The position numbers and the translations under genes are program-made. A stretch of DNA of 57,835 nucleotides from Pelargonium tetragonum. Lineage: Eukaryota; Streptophyta; Magnoliopsida; Geraniales; Geraniaceae. Shown here piece by piece: positions 11,900 through 24,719 of the stretch; positions within the stretch are counted from its first letter, which is position 1, and every line of letters begins with the position of its first letter. The notes under the pieces are model-generated. The model did not search any database, was not told the origin of the DNA, and was given only the letters and a program-made list of their open reading frames with translations. The stretch spans positions 1 to 57,835 of the forward strand of contig JAYMTL010000125.1 in the NCBI GenBank assembly GCA_036897445.1. Reading direction: 5' to 3'.

Positions 11900-12729
11900 G
11901 AGGCTCTTTTGGAGTAAGTAATTTTAACACAGGATCTTACCGGGGCGGGGTTTCTTTACTGTACTGATAATACACTTAGCCAAGTTTTTTCCAAAGCGCA
12001 CAAGAAGTCCCTTAAGTTTAAGTTAAGACTTTCACCCTTTTTCAGCATCCTTGTTGAAAGGCACTAACTACCATATAAGAGTATTCCCTGATAAAAACAG
12101 GTAGAGCTTTGTTGTAGTATTCCTTAGTCTTTTTTTAACACCACTGGGCCTTAAAAGCTTTAGCATAAAGGCAATTGAATTAGGGAATTAAGTTTAGCAA
12201 TTAATGCCAGCTCCTTGGTTTCTTTTCGGTTTTTGTGCCCTAATCTTTATATATCTAGCTTTATTAGATTAGACCGAGGTAAGGGGCCCCAGAAAAGAAC
12301 TAAAGAGTATGGTAAAAACTTTTATAGAAAAAGCATTTGTAAAATATTGAGCCTTTCCCACATTCTAATTAACACTAGCTGTTTAACAAGTAAAGGAGTT
12401 AAGTACTATTATGCATTTATATCTCAACTTCGGAAGTTTCATATGATATAGCGCATAGTCTATAAATTTCTTTGTCTTCTACCGTAGCGTGTCCCTCCTT
12501 TATCTTTTTATTACTAGAAATTTCCGGTAATTCAATCTTTTTTGAGGTATACCGTGGGTTGAGTTGTTTCTTAATCTGAATATAGGATATTTTCTCTGAG
12601 TATCCGGTTTTTTAATTATAACTAATAAAGTCTTATTCCTAGTTTATTTCTTGGAATTGACAGAATACCGAGCTTTGGTCCTATTTAGTATTTTAAAAGA
12701 CATCTTTATTTCGTGGTATTTAACTATTA

Positions 12730-13210
12730 CTAGTAAATAAAATCTTCCTTATCAATACGGATAAGAAACCCCTTCCTTAATAGTAACAACATAAAATCCT
12801 TGGACAGTAAAGAGTTGGAATAATAAAGTAAAGTCTTGTACTTAAGTAATAGAGTTTCCAAAGGCTTAGGATAAACTAATACAGATGAAACCAAATACTG
12901 ATGAAAACTCACTTAGAATGTTCTTTATCGTTGTTTATGTACCCTGTAGCCCTTTTACCCAAGTTTAGAGGCCTTACTGGTTAGAGACTCCTGTTTATTA
13001 GGTATTTGTTTTCTATATCCCTCCGTATCACAGAAGACTGGTAGGAAAAGGTCCCAAATATTGAAACTTTTTCTACATTTCCTGTAGATTCCTGTGATAT
13101 AAAACAACTGAAAAGCAAAGGAGCTCCCGACTACTAGACCTATCAAGGGGTTTACTATAGCATAATCTAGGTTTATAGATCCCCAAAAAAGGGGTGACTT
13201 CTGCAATTAC
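12730..13210 (-). mobile_element. Possible Ty3/gypsy fossil, RT tail to RNase H
   Basis: PFLGIYKPRLCYSKPLD near 13192-13142 resembles the FLG...YRRF...YSK..PL tail of Ty3/gypsy reverse transcriptase. Further along the same strand SVLVYP near 12885-12868 resembles the (A)PVL.YP that opens RNase H. The order is right but the gap is about twice the usual. A second overlapping frame (NPLIGL near 13149-13135) also looks similar, and both cannot be meaningful, which shows how loose such matching is. Broken, old. Confidence 0.27.
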
Positions 13211-13299
13211 AATCTCTGCCTTTTGACCCTTTAACTTTCGGGAATTTCTATTATATAGAGCCCTAAAGAGAACATCTACCTTGCTTGACTTCATATAAT

Positions 13300-14280
13300 A
13301 AATGCCTGTTCTATGGCTATACTCTTACATCTAAGGGTCACCTTTCTTCCTTGAATGCCTTTAAACCTAAGCCCTTGAACACAAAAAACAGGTAGACTCC
13401 TTACCTTAAAAAATAAACAACTGGAATTTCAAATGAACTTACTTGAAAACTTCTTAACTAAAAAGGGGTCCCTTAATATCCCAAAATGACTTATTCTGAC
13501 TTCTTGCTCTGTATCATACCCTTCTTACGGAGCGCCTTAGGAAATAGACTTTAGAGCGAGAATGATTTTATGAGCTAGAGAAAGAAAGCTACCTAATTTT
13601 TGGGATAGGTACTTAACCGTATTAGAGAGTATAGATAGAGGGGTATGCCTTAATCTTTATAGAATCTAGCTAGTATAGTCAGGGATGGGGCGTAAAAGAT
13701 TCAAGTTAAGTCTCGGGATTTCCTCGAAACCCCTCTAAATTAACAAGACAGGCTTTTTTGCTGAAATAACAATACTGCAAATTACAGGGTTCGCTTGTAC
13801 AATTGAATTTATAAATAAAAATTCTCCTTTTTTGGTAGTTTTGGAAAGACAAAAAGAATAAGATATTCTATACGCTATACAACCCAAAATTCTCGGGATA
13901 CTTTTTTAAGGAAATTTTCTTTACAGGTCCTTAAAGGGAATAACCTAACCCGAGCTTGAAAAGATCTTCATAAAAGGTTAATTACTATAATATAACTCTA
14001 AGAAACTCCTATAAAAAGGGCACTTCTCCTAATATCAGGATACTTTCACTCTTCAGAAATAAAGATTCTATTTTCTCTGTTAATGTATTATGTCTAACAA
14101 GAACTTTGTATTCGCATGAGCGAAAGACTTTGCAGCTAGTATATTCTTCCGTGTAAGGCAGTAGCTATTAGTATAGAATTAGGAAAGGAATTCTCGGATG
14201 GTTTTCCTGTAAGTTTTTATCTAGTAAAGGATTCTAAGAAGTTTAGTATTGGGAATTTGTTATAATAGAGAAACTCCGTA
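13300..14280. other. Stretch without recognisable gene
   Basis: No open frame of note; RIP-like composition with several G-run/C-run clusters such as GGGGTCCC near 13471. Nothing specific recognised. Confidence 0.55.
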
Positions 14281-15240
14281 CCTTATAGCATTAATTGTTC
14301 TAAATAAAGGGAATGCAAGTAACTGATTCTAAAGAATATAGGCTCGTGCATACTCTTGCTAATGGAAACGAGCTAAACCTATCTAAGTCTAAGGTGAGTA
14401 CCAGTTTAAGCGGGTAATTTAGGATAACAGATTCTAGTCTAATTCTAAAGGTGTTAGCAGACTTCTGAGGTAAAGGAACAAGATTGTATTCAGCTTAAAG
14501 TAAAGGCGAGCATGAGTCAACATTTCCTAACCTGGTGTATTCTTGGTAAAGCAAGTAAACTTCTGTATAACCCGGCTCAGGATTTCTTGGGAACCCAGCC
14601 TTTTCGGCGTAGTAGCTCTAAGGAAAACTAGAATATAGCACTTTTTTCTGTCAGCATGTGTGTATGTTCTTAGATGAGGACATTGTATTTCAGAGTCAGC
14701 TTCTGCTAGAGAGAGCTTTCCAAATCCTTCTGACAGTAAGAAGGTTTATCTTGTTCGAAGTTGTTCCTGTAGAGTCTAAGCTTTTACGGGATAGGAACTC
14801 TATAAATGTAGCTTTGTTGTTTGCAGCTAATGGAAACTGATTCTCTAACTTTGTTTTGTTGTAGCAAGGAAAGTTGATCTTGATTCCGATTTATGAAGGT
14901 GTTTCACTAATGCGATGGACCTGGTTATTGAGGGAAAAGTTACCCTTTGGAGTTTAAGATTTTGGTATTATTGTTTATGGATTTACTAACCAGTTTTCAT
15001 GTCTAATGGGAATTAACACCGGTATAAGGCAATTACTTTAAAGTCTCTCTTGTATCTTGTAAGGCTCTTTCAAGTTAAGGATAAGGAAGTTTATTAAATA
15101 GCAGAGAGTAGATTCCTTATTCTATTCCTATTTGTTTGCAAGTGGCAAGTCTTGATGCTAGAGAGCTTTCTTCAGACTTCCCTTAACTTAAAGGGTAATT
15201 TCTTCCTATTCTGTCTGTTTTGAGTCTCGGGATAGTAATT
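14281..15240 (+). other. Lightly or one-strand-mutated patch
   Basis: Here TG is far commoner than in the surroundings. In 14741-15000 I count about 23 TG and 5 CA, while 14281-14740 keeps both. The text lacks the usual G-run/C-run clusters and has a smoother, coding-like look, with several open stretches of 38-61 codons in different plus frames (for example 14658-14840). None is a family I recognise. It may be a younger or less attacked insertion, or the plus-strand counterpart of the CA-kept tracts. Confidence 0.45.
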
Positions 15241-17030
15241 CTAAACTATTAACAAGGTGGCAAGGATTCCTTATATTATAGGTTAAAGTCAATTTATTCG
15301 CCAAAAAACTTAACAATTACAATTAAAATCTCCCCCTAGCTTTTACTAAAAGAGGAGGCTACTAGGATCCTTAATGTACTGCATAAAATTATTATACAAT
15401 AAAACATTTTTAAGGATACGGGTTTGCCTTGGTGTAATCAGCCCTCGATCCTAATACACTAAAAGCGGGAGTCTTGAAGGACTGTTCTAGACTTTACTAT
15501 CTTGTAGAAGGATCTCCCCCAGTCTGATTCTGGTTAAAAAGGGTTTCCTATAGCATTATGTAATTAAGTGCAACTTCGAGTACTTATAAGAAAGGGAACA
15601 TAATTGAAAATTCGTCAGGGCTTTCTTCCTTAGGTGTAAAAAATTCATAATGTTCGTATTTAGGCAATTATTATAAAAGTCGTAGCGGGGAGGATATATC
15701 TTTGACTGCTTAATAAAATCATCCTAAACCTTCTCATAGCAGTAACTTAAAACTAGATGAATTGCGTGCGGCTATACTACTATAAAACCTTACCTTTAGC
15801 TAGACTTTGGGTTGCTTTACCTTGTTAACTAATATTATTTCTAGTATTCCGATAACACAGCTCTGCCTAACCCTACCAACTTCGCTTTGCCTTTTAAATT
15901 CATTCTATTCCTTATTTAGCGGACTTACTCAACTTCCAAAATAAAATACCTGTCTAGCTAAGTATAAGTGAACTCCCTCTAAGAAAATACCTGATGAAGA
16001 AAAGGAAATGCTACTTTTTTATTCCTAGTAGATAGTCTCTAACAGAAAGGAAAACCCAGGCCTACAAAAGCCGCCTGATTAAAAGAAAATTTTACTATAT
16101 TGAAATTGAACTCATATCTTGATAGCATAAATATTTCAGACATATATACAGGGGGCTACCCCGAGAGATAAAAAAACAATAAATACACAAAAATCCATAT
16201 GCTTCGCAAAAAGGCTCAAGTTTCTAAATTTGAGCCCTTATTATTTAGAATTTCTATATCCTATATACCAGCACGGTAAGCAATTCCTAAGGATACTACG
16301 CGCCAGAGACTTAAAATCATCCCTCTTGTAATCTAGATTTTTGCCATGTAGGCCCGAAATTTCCTTGTAGTTAAAAAGCATACTTATTAATATGGAAATT
16401 ACTATAGTACAGATCAAGCGAAATAGCGGCCATATCCATATATTAAGTTTAAGTAAGGGGTGCTATATAAATAGAATAGTATACACTCGTTACTAGTGCT
16501 TTTTTAGTGGGTCTAGAGTGCCCGATATATGCTTATGCCTTTTTTGATGATTAGCAACAGAATTTAAAAGTCGAAACTTTCAATTTTAACTATTAGAAAG
16601 AAATTTCGCAGTCCTTTTGAATTCTACAGGACTCTCCTGTTAAGATTCAGAGGGCCTATTGCGAGAAACAAGTTAAGACAGAGTACGTCCCTTGTAAAGA
16701 CTCCTTGCTAGTAAGCTTTATTTTAGGATTTCTTATCTTGGTCTTAAGCAGGGGTAGGTCTGATACTATTGTGTGAGATACCCGCTTATAGAGTCAAGTT
16801 TCTTCACTATTTAGATTAACAAAAGTTGGGTGCAGTAGAATATTCCTACGTTTCCCTTTTCAGTCGGTAAGGATAATGTATTACCAATCCCTCTAAGTTT
16901 CAACCCTCCTATAGCAATAACTACAGGAACTGTGGGATATCCCTTAACAACTAATATAATACAACTCTTAACTATATTATACTATAAATAACTAATAAAG
17001 ACTAATAGAATTTTAAGTATCCGTATACTA
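15241..17030. other. Stretch without recognisable gene
   Basis: No open frame of 60 codons or more. It includes the hairpin at 16213-16236 and otherwise RIP-like sequence. A 12-base resemblance to a conserved large-subunit rRNA string near 16360 was judged chance. Confidence 0.55.
16213..16236. repeat. 10-bp hairpin with 4-nt loop, terminator-like
   Basis: Arms GGCTCAAGTT and AATTTGAGCC (one G-U pair) close a TCTA loop. An A-run precedes it and CTTATTATTT follows, so it has the outline of a bidirectional factor-independent terminator. With no gene beside it and G-U pairs allowed, chance is the simpler reading. Confidence 0.6.
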
Positions 17031-17034
17031 ACTG

Positions 17035-17210
17035 CTCCTATATCTACAGGAATACACTAGGCAACACAGACTACAAGAGTAAGAACACTAGGACAGGTTA
17101 TAAGATTCTAAGAAAGGGTATAGCTACAAAAAGACAAAGAGGATAAGTATAGCTCTAAAGAAGTTAGTTACAGAAGTCCGTAAAGAAACAAGTCAGGAAG
17201 AATTTAAGTC
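17035..17210. other. Strong strand-asymmetric RIP tract (CA kept, TG lost)
   Basis: In 17041-17220 I count about 16 CA and 1 TG, with clear purine excess. A low-G stretch rich in ACTATA words (16945-17040) lies directly before it. The TAACAACTA word is shared with the tracts at 3.7 and 47.3 kb. No gene recognised. Confidence 0.55.
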
Positions 17211-18269
17211 ATTGACAAGTTGTTGTGTTCCTATAATGTAAATAAGTCTCTCTAAAATTACCTATAACGTCAACCTCTGTATCCTCATAGCCTTTAGAGT
17301 CTTCTTAGCTCCCTCACAGCCTCTAACGGGAGCCAACCTCTGACGGGGCTTACTGTTACCCGCTTTTTAGAATCCTGAAAAATGCTTATCTTGAAAAAGA
17401 CTCTACAGACCCCTATCACTATTGAAACAGGGAACCCCAAGGAAATTTTCTGCTTTTAAACTGGATAAGCACTAAATCCGTAAACCTCTTGTCACTTTAC
17501 AGGGACGCAGACCTATGTAGTACCCCTTGCCAATTGTCTACTACGGTTTCACTTCTATGTAAATAAGACCCCCGAAACTTTTTTTATATAGAGCATCCTT
17601 TCTTTATATCTCATAATTTTAATCAAAGAAAAAGCCTCTCGTTGGATTTCTCCTTTAGCTTCCTCGGCGTATTCTGATAGCTGAGTAGGGTTACTAGATG
17701 TTTTGTTTTCTCCGCCTTTTCCAAAGCAAATTTAAGGGGTGGTACTAAAAAGAGTATAAGGACTCTGCTTGTTAAGTCTTTTTTATAGGGTCCCTTTTTA
17801 AGTACGGTATAACAAAAAAAGGTAAGAACTATCTCTCTGTTGCGCCAAACTATCCATATAAGTATTGAATTTCGGTAGCTTTTGGGGCATCCTAATGACG
17901 GAACTTTTGAACTAAAATCAAGTTGAAATAAGTATTGAAAAGAATATAGAACGAAGGCTCTAGCCTTACATATCATAGGATCCCGCAATTGGAGTGTGAT
18001 AATGGAATAGCTTGAAATGCCCTTAACAGAATTTGGGTATAAAAGTAAATAAAAGGAGACTAATAAGACTTAGATATTCATACAGAACTTGGAGAAGGTG
18101 CGGCCCTTTATATTTAGCAAAACTAAAAGAGGGGCTGGTTTTGTTTGTAGGTGTTCATGCCTTAGCGATGGTAATACAAAAAATCTTGTTAAAACTAGAT
18201 TCTCGGACTTTAAACTTCGAATCCGGGACTTTCCTTATACCTAAAGTAACTTCCCGAAATTGAGAATAG

Positions 18270-21200
18270 ACTGGACGTCATTTTGATTTTTTAAGGGATC
18301 CTAAAGCATAAGGCCAAAATCTCCCTATATCTATATTATTACTTAGATTATAAACCTTGTATGAAAAAAACTTACGACCACGTTTTGTAGCATTAATAAG
18401 AACAGACTCAGAATACTCTTGATACCTCTACATAACATACAGCAGTTTTTGGCACTAAGACTAAATATATATTTTAGGAAAGGCGCAAAAAAAGCCCACA
18501 GGGTGAGATAAAAGGAACCCTTTGTTTTATTGTTTTGACGCTTCTAATGGATATAGCATACTCTCTACACACGGACACTCTTTACTTAGAAGGGTCGTTT
18601 CTAAAACCCTTATTAATCAGACTGCCTGAATAAGCTCTAGTTTATATCAAGTCAAGGGGTTATACTTCGTCTAAGAAGCAAAGTATATTAAATTCTAATT
18701 GTTGTCGCATCCTTGTTAAGCTAGGTGTAGGGAAGTCTATATTTGCTCCAGCCTCTTTTCATAGTAAACAAAACCTTTACCGTTATACTATTCGTTTTTT
18801 GAGATTCATTTTGGAAAAGACTTTATCTTACAAATCTGACTCCAGCTTTCCAGAGTTATGAACTCCAATGTATACATAAGGGCCGGCTCTTAATAAAAGG
18901 GTTTTTAATCTACGAAGTTAGTACCGGACCCTTAAGCTGCTTGTCTTAACAGCATCTAACTTTGCATATTATCTTCCGTAAACTATTCCTACACTAAACC
19001 TAGCCCCGTAACAATAAATTACTTACAAAGCTATGTCACTCTAGGGAACTAGAGCCTTTTGCCTTGACCCCCCCTTTATATAAAAATAGAAAACTTCTCC
19101 TTGAGCTTATGTATAATTGCATTACTTAAAATGAATTCTAAGTTGGTTTATAGTTTTTTTTGGAACATATCCTTTAGGTTTAGATTAAGAAGCACCCCTT
19201 ATTACTGTAAAAAGTCTTCGTTTAACATTTCTTCTACTTTAGTTTCGGGGAGTGCACTAGAACCAGATAAGTACCGGAAACATTTGAATAGATTTAGTAT
19301 AAGTTAAAGTCCTTTGACGAGCCTTATGTAAATAAAGGAAGGGGTTATAATGAAGCTTAAGAGTTTCTTACAATTGCTAGAACATGTAGTTCCTCGGCTT
19401 TAGTAAATGAAAACTGGGAGCGAAATTATTCTGGAAGTTATTCAGGAGATTATCTTACCTTCTAACTCAAATTTTAGAGCTGTACTTTATAACGGAAGCG
19501 GATCCCCTAGGCCTGTATTCTGTGACTGTAGCTCGATGTTTAACTCAACCCTATAAAAAGGAGGGGCTGACTAGCGTCCAGTTTAGGTTCTCAAAGTCAG
19601 AATATAACTATTACAAGGGAACCGAGATCTACCTCTTAACGGGGCGAATACCTTATAAAACAAGTTAGATGAAGGCAAGGTTTCTCATCTGTATCTAGAA
19701 AATCTTGTTTTGGTGACTTGGAAATATCTACTTTAGTTGTATTTTACCTATTCTTATCCCGCACTCTTCTTATACTTATAGTATTCAAGAAACAAATAAA
19801 GTGCAATTTCAATTTATAGTAACCTAACAAAATGATAAAGCTCTACTCTGAATAAGAGTTTCGCCGCAATCTCGAGACTTTTTTCGAATAAAACGAGGGG
19901 CTCGTAATTAAGTTCTTAAAACTCTTAGTAAAGCTATAGTTAAAAAATGAATATAAGATTTTTACAAAGGTGCAGGATATATAGAATAAAAATTTGAGAT
20001 TAAGGGGCTTTATAGGTAAGAGAGTACTCTAAATATGACCCAAATGAATAAGACTAGAGCAAAACACCTATAGGGGTGTCTTCACACTCTAAAATTAACC
20101 GCTAAAAATCAGGGACTCCCCGCATGGGTATTGCCTACTTACTTGGCTGGAAAACCTAGACTCTATTTAGTGAAATTTGAATTGATGAAATTTCGAACCC
20201 TATCCCTAAAATCTCTTTTTTGGCTAAAAGCGCTTTCTTTTTATGATTGGTAAGGGAACACTTATAAGTATATATATTGCTAAACAGAGTCTTTCTTATA
20301 TATAGGTAATCTTACTTAACTTAATAAAGGGCTCCTTTCTTTACTTGGTTTCTTTTCAAGGAATGAGATTTCTTTAAATTTAATTAGTAATAAGAGGAGC
20401 TCAATTCTTCAGTCAATTAAGGATAACCAATTTCAGGAAACTCTTTCTTTGTCTTTGAGTAAGCCCAAAAATTCCCTTATAACCAAGCTTACCTTAGGTT
20501 TAGGAGAATGGGTATTTCGTCAAAGTGGGTAAAATAAAAAGCATAAACCAATTGCCTTCTTTTTTGCTTTATTCTTTTAGTTAACTGGATGGCTTAAAGA
20601 GTTAAAGCTGTAGGCTCTGCTAGTTACTTTTTAGTAGTTTTATAAAAACGAGTACTTCTTTTAGTAAAATAGAACACTCTTACGGAGAACTTCTTCAGAT
20701 TATGAAACAACAAACTAAGCTTCTTACTAAAGGAAGGAAATAGGGGTCAATAAACCCTATCGTTTAAGTAAGATTCATAACTCTTTAGTACAGCAGTAGC
20801 TTCATTAAAAATGTTTACCGATATAAAGAATTGTCAGACCGGGCACCCTCATAAGAGTTCCCTTTGTATACTACAGGGGAGATGTTACTTACGACTTATC
20901 GTCAATATGAGATACCCTATACTTGATAATTCTAATTAAGCCTCGTGCTATACTAGACTCTTTCTTTTTAGTTACGGTCAATCAAACTTTTAAACATTAG
21001 ACTTTCCTGACTTACTCTTCATTTTATTATCTTACTAAAAGCTTTGGATGCTCGTGGAGAAAACCCGTTTGTACTTATACTTATTATAAATTTTATAAGT
21101 CTATTAACTTGCCTTTACAGCCCTCTTTGACAATGGCGAGATGCACAGTAAGCCACCTGCTCAAACGAAGAACTTGGGCTTTGTATTATTCTAGGGATTC

Positions 21201-23560
21201 AAAACCTTCTTTTTATTACGTTCCAACCAAGGCTTGAGGAAAGGAAAGTATAGAAGTTTGATATAAAGGAATTCTATTTACATGAGTGCTTTTTTAAAGG
21301 CTATACCAAGTCTAAGAATCCTCTATTAAAAATATTAAGGCAATTCCGCTACAAATACAAAAAAGGGTCCCTCTTGCGAGATTCGGAGAGTCAAAAATTT
21401 CTTATTAAAATAAACAAAGTGCAGGGGTCTAAGCTACTTTAAAGTACCAGAATTCACTTATCTAGAGTCGGAGTATACCCTGATTTGGATAAATAGAAAA
21501 ACCACCCATTAGAAATAGACTTGAGTTTACTTATTAGGTTAGGGGCTCCCTTGAAAAAGGAAGTGCCTAGATTAGAAGACTCGTTAAAAGTATGGGTGAG
21601 AAGACTTAGAATACTAGGATACTCGCACAAAAAAAGATATGTCTCGTTTGAATTTTTTCTTTAAGAAGTTAATTAGGGAGGGGGTATTCATAGAACACCT
21701 ATTAGATAGCGCTAGCTTTTTGGCAAAGTATAAGTCTTACAAAACGTAAAATTGAAACTCTATTGGATCCGGCTTATATTATATAATACCCAGTTTTACG
21801 CTAATTAGTCCAGTTATAAGGGAACCTACTTTTATAAAATTGGCAAGTCTCGTGAGTACCTTGTGTTCTAGAAGTATATACGTAAGATCCCTTGTTTTAG
21901 TACCTTTTTGCTTTGAATCTAGAAGTCCTCAGTATCAGCAGTTAGGGTTGAGATCACTTAAGAAGATTCTATTAAAATTGCTTTGTAAATAGTTAATTTT
22001 AGGAATTCCTAGAGCTAAAAGTTTTTTGCAGTGTAAGTGGAGCTTGTATGCGGTACGTTTTCATTTTTGTTTTGAGGGTTTCTATTCTATTATAGAAAAA
22101 AGAAACAGTAAATCAAACGGAGCAGAAAGGGACTCTCCTAAAACTTTATTTCCACGGGTTGATCCTACTACTGAATTGGTATCACTAACTAATGCAGGGA
22201 GCCTTTGACAAAGAATTTTAAAAAGTTATATTACTCCGGAGGTTTTCTATACCCTTGCGTATTACCTTACTTTTCTTTACTGGCAATACTCTGGGGTACG
22301 AAGTCTAGTTGCTATTAAGGTGTTAATGAAGTCGACAATCATTTTGAAAGCAAATGAGTACCCCAATCAACTCTAATAGGGTGTACTACAAGAGTGCGTG
22401 AGTAAGAAGAAAAGAGCACTAAATATCTACAACTAAGAATCCAAAAAGACATTTTTTGTACGAACCGGAAAATACTGGATAACCCTTTTTTTAACACTTT
22501 TTTTGTTGGCAGAATCTTATTTATTAGGTGTTCCTGAATCTGGACATAAGGCGTTTCGAACCTTTGAATGCCTGCTACAAGAATCTGTGCCCTATCAACT
22601 TAATGGGATACCCTACACGCCGGAAAGTTTAGATTATACTGCAAATAACGGAGTTTCTTGTTAAGTGAAATCTTTCTAACTACCTTATAATTTTTCTTAA
22701 AATCTGTCTAGTAAATTTTGACTTACGTATGAAAGACCTATCCTGTGAAGGGGAACTTTAAAACTCTTACAAACAAGTCAGGAAAGTTTTTAGCTTTGTT
22801 TTATACCTTTATACCTAAGCATTATCCCCCAGCTCTTTTTGTTTTTAAGAAATGAACGAGGCCCTGGTCTATGGGTGTAAATACCCCGAGCTATCTCTTC
22901 TTAAATTCTTAAAAATGTTTTCCGGAATTTATGCAAGAGGGCGCTGTGTGATATACAGATTGTACAATATACTTACTTATGAAGTTTCGCGTCAAAATTC
23001 TATGTAAGGAAACTGACTTTTTTAGAGGTAATACCCTACATAAAAGGGAAAGTCTATCTTATCTTGATTTAAGATTAGCAGCTTATCCTAAAATTGAAAT
23101 TGAAGAGATTCTCTACTAATGCCTGCGTCACTTTACAAGAAAGTTAAGGAGTATTTTAGTTTTAATTAGCTACTTAAAAAAAGTATGTACTAACAAAAGA
23201 AAACTCTATAAAAGATAAAATGACAGAATATCTCGGGCGGCACTTACTTACGGGTCCTCCCACCAAAACGCATTTCCTTAACGAATAAATGTTTAATTGA
23301 AAAGCTTACTTTTAGTACCCCTGCTTAAGAGAAGATTAGCCTACCGCTTGTGCGAAAACTCGTTTCTAATGCTAGCCGAGAAGGGAGTAACCTCAAAGTT
23401 TATCAGGGGTTTGTTAGATATTTATTACTCAACGAGTACTTAAATTATACTCATTCTGTTTCCCTTTTGTATTAGAATTTAAGGTATCTTTAGTTAATCT
23501 GGATTTCATTTTCATTCTACAGTCAATATCTAAGGTAAGGGGCGCCTCTTGTGTATTTCA
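18270..23560. other. Long stretch without recognisable gene
   Basis: Only unrecognised frames of 60-68 codons (19101-19307, 22026-22208). It holds palindromes at 20227-20236 (AAAGCGCTTT) and 20260-20269 (ACTTATAAGT) and many G-run/C-run clusters. Composition RIP-like throughout; presumed transposon debris beyond recognition. Confidence 0.55.
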
Positions 23561-23562
23561 CA

Positions 23563-23590
23563 CTGGACTTAATCAAGCCTGGACTTAATC
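23563..23590. repeat. 12-bp direct repeat, 16-bp period
   Basis: CTGGACTTAATC occurs at 23563-23574 and 23579-23590, separated by AAGC. A pair this long and this close is unlikely at random and suggests a small local duplication. No function inferred. Confidence 0.9.
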
Positions 23591-23703
23591 TGACAAATAC
23601 TACCCAAAAATCTTAATTTCTATAAAACCGAAAGCTTCTCACAGGAGAAATCCCAAACGAAGCTCTTATAAAGACTTATGAATTGTATGGAATAACTGTC
23701 AAT

Positions 23704-23715
23704 ACCGGTACCGGT
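23704..23715. repeat. GC-rich 12-bp perfect palindrome
   Basis: ACCGGTACCGGT is self-complementary and mostly G+C in an AT-rich setting. All its C residues are in CC or CG context, so it would escape CpA-directed mutation. Confidence 0.9.
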
Positions 23716-24630
23716 GAAACTAAAAATTCCGCGGGATATCTCCTTACTACTGGGTCCCTTTTTAGGAATTTTTAATATACTATATAGCAATAGAGCATCC
23801 AAAAGAGAGTTGACAAGCAGCTCTTTAATTTCGGCGGAAGTGCCTCGAAGATATAAGCTGGTAGAAACATTCTAGTCTTGCCTAGGCCGGCCCTTTTTAT
23901 GGAAGTTACCTACTTCCCGAATCTGCAGTCTTCTAACTTAATAAAGGATAATCGAGTTAAGAGTTATTCTTAGGTGTTACACGGCATACCCCTCTTAGAA
24001 GAAGTACGGGTACTTTCTTTTTTTATCCAAAAATCTCTATATAAGTAAATAAGTGGAGTGAGACTTTAAATCTTACAAAAGAAAAAGCGCCAACTAGGTA
24101 AGCGACGCTTCCTAATACTCAAAAAAAAAGTACGAGCTAGCAGCGCTTACTTTTCCTTCTTGGAGGAGTTCACCTCTATTGGTAGTATACAAGTCCTTCG
24201 GGAATCGTGGTTAGGGGTTCCCGTAACTAAATTAGACTAAGGAATAGACCAAAATTCACCATGCATTTTTTGTAACGAGGTTTTCCAGATTTACTGAGAG
24301 AAGCAATCCGATAGAAAAGGCAGAAAAATCTGGGGTTTCTTTTATATCAACATTTGACTTTTGTATTTTTGTCATTTACTGCCGGAGGATCTCCCAGTTA
24401 AAACCACTAACCCATAGCAGGTTTTGAGTCCTAACTGAAGCTTCAAAAACCGCCGAATAGGTTCTAAAAACTAGAGCTTAGGTATAACTACAGAAAATCT
24501 TTCTTAATAGTGTTTGTGGAACTCGTTTTTTACTTCATTATTTACTTACCTTGACCTTGATAGAATTTTAGGAAGAATACAGACAGTACGAGTCCCAATA
24601 ATATACATTAAAACTATAGCTACATAACAG

Positions 24631-24717
24631 AGTAAGGTTTCTATAATCCCATAACAAAACTCCTAAGACTATGATTTTCAAACTAAAAATAGGACTAGAA
24701 ACCTTAGTAAGGTTTCT
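24631..24717. repeat. Direct repeat plus 10-bp inverted repeat
   Basis: AGTAAGGTTTCT occurs at 24631-24642 and 24706-24717. The second copy is the right arm of a near-perfect hairpin at 24697-24717: AGAAACCTTA and TAAGGTTTCT around one base. The local duplication and fold may mark an old insertion edge; no element could be named. Confidence 0.8.
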
Positions 24718-24719
24718 CC

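Noticed and set aside
16355-16385. CGAAATTTCCTTGTAG, close to a conserved large-subunit rRNA string
   Set aside because: Isolated; upstream and downstream rRNA sequence absent.
17623-17988. 121-codon minus frame
   Set aside because: Second longest in the window but within the chance range; no motif recognised.
18033-18263. 76-codon plus frame rich in Lys, Arg and Leu
   Set aside because: No recognisable domain; likely random frame.
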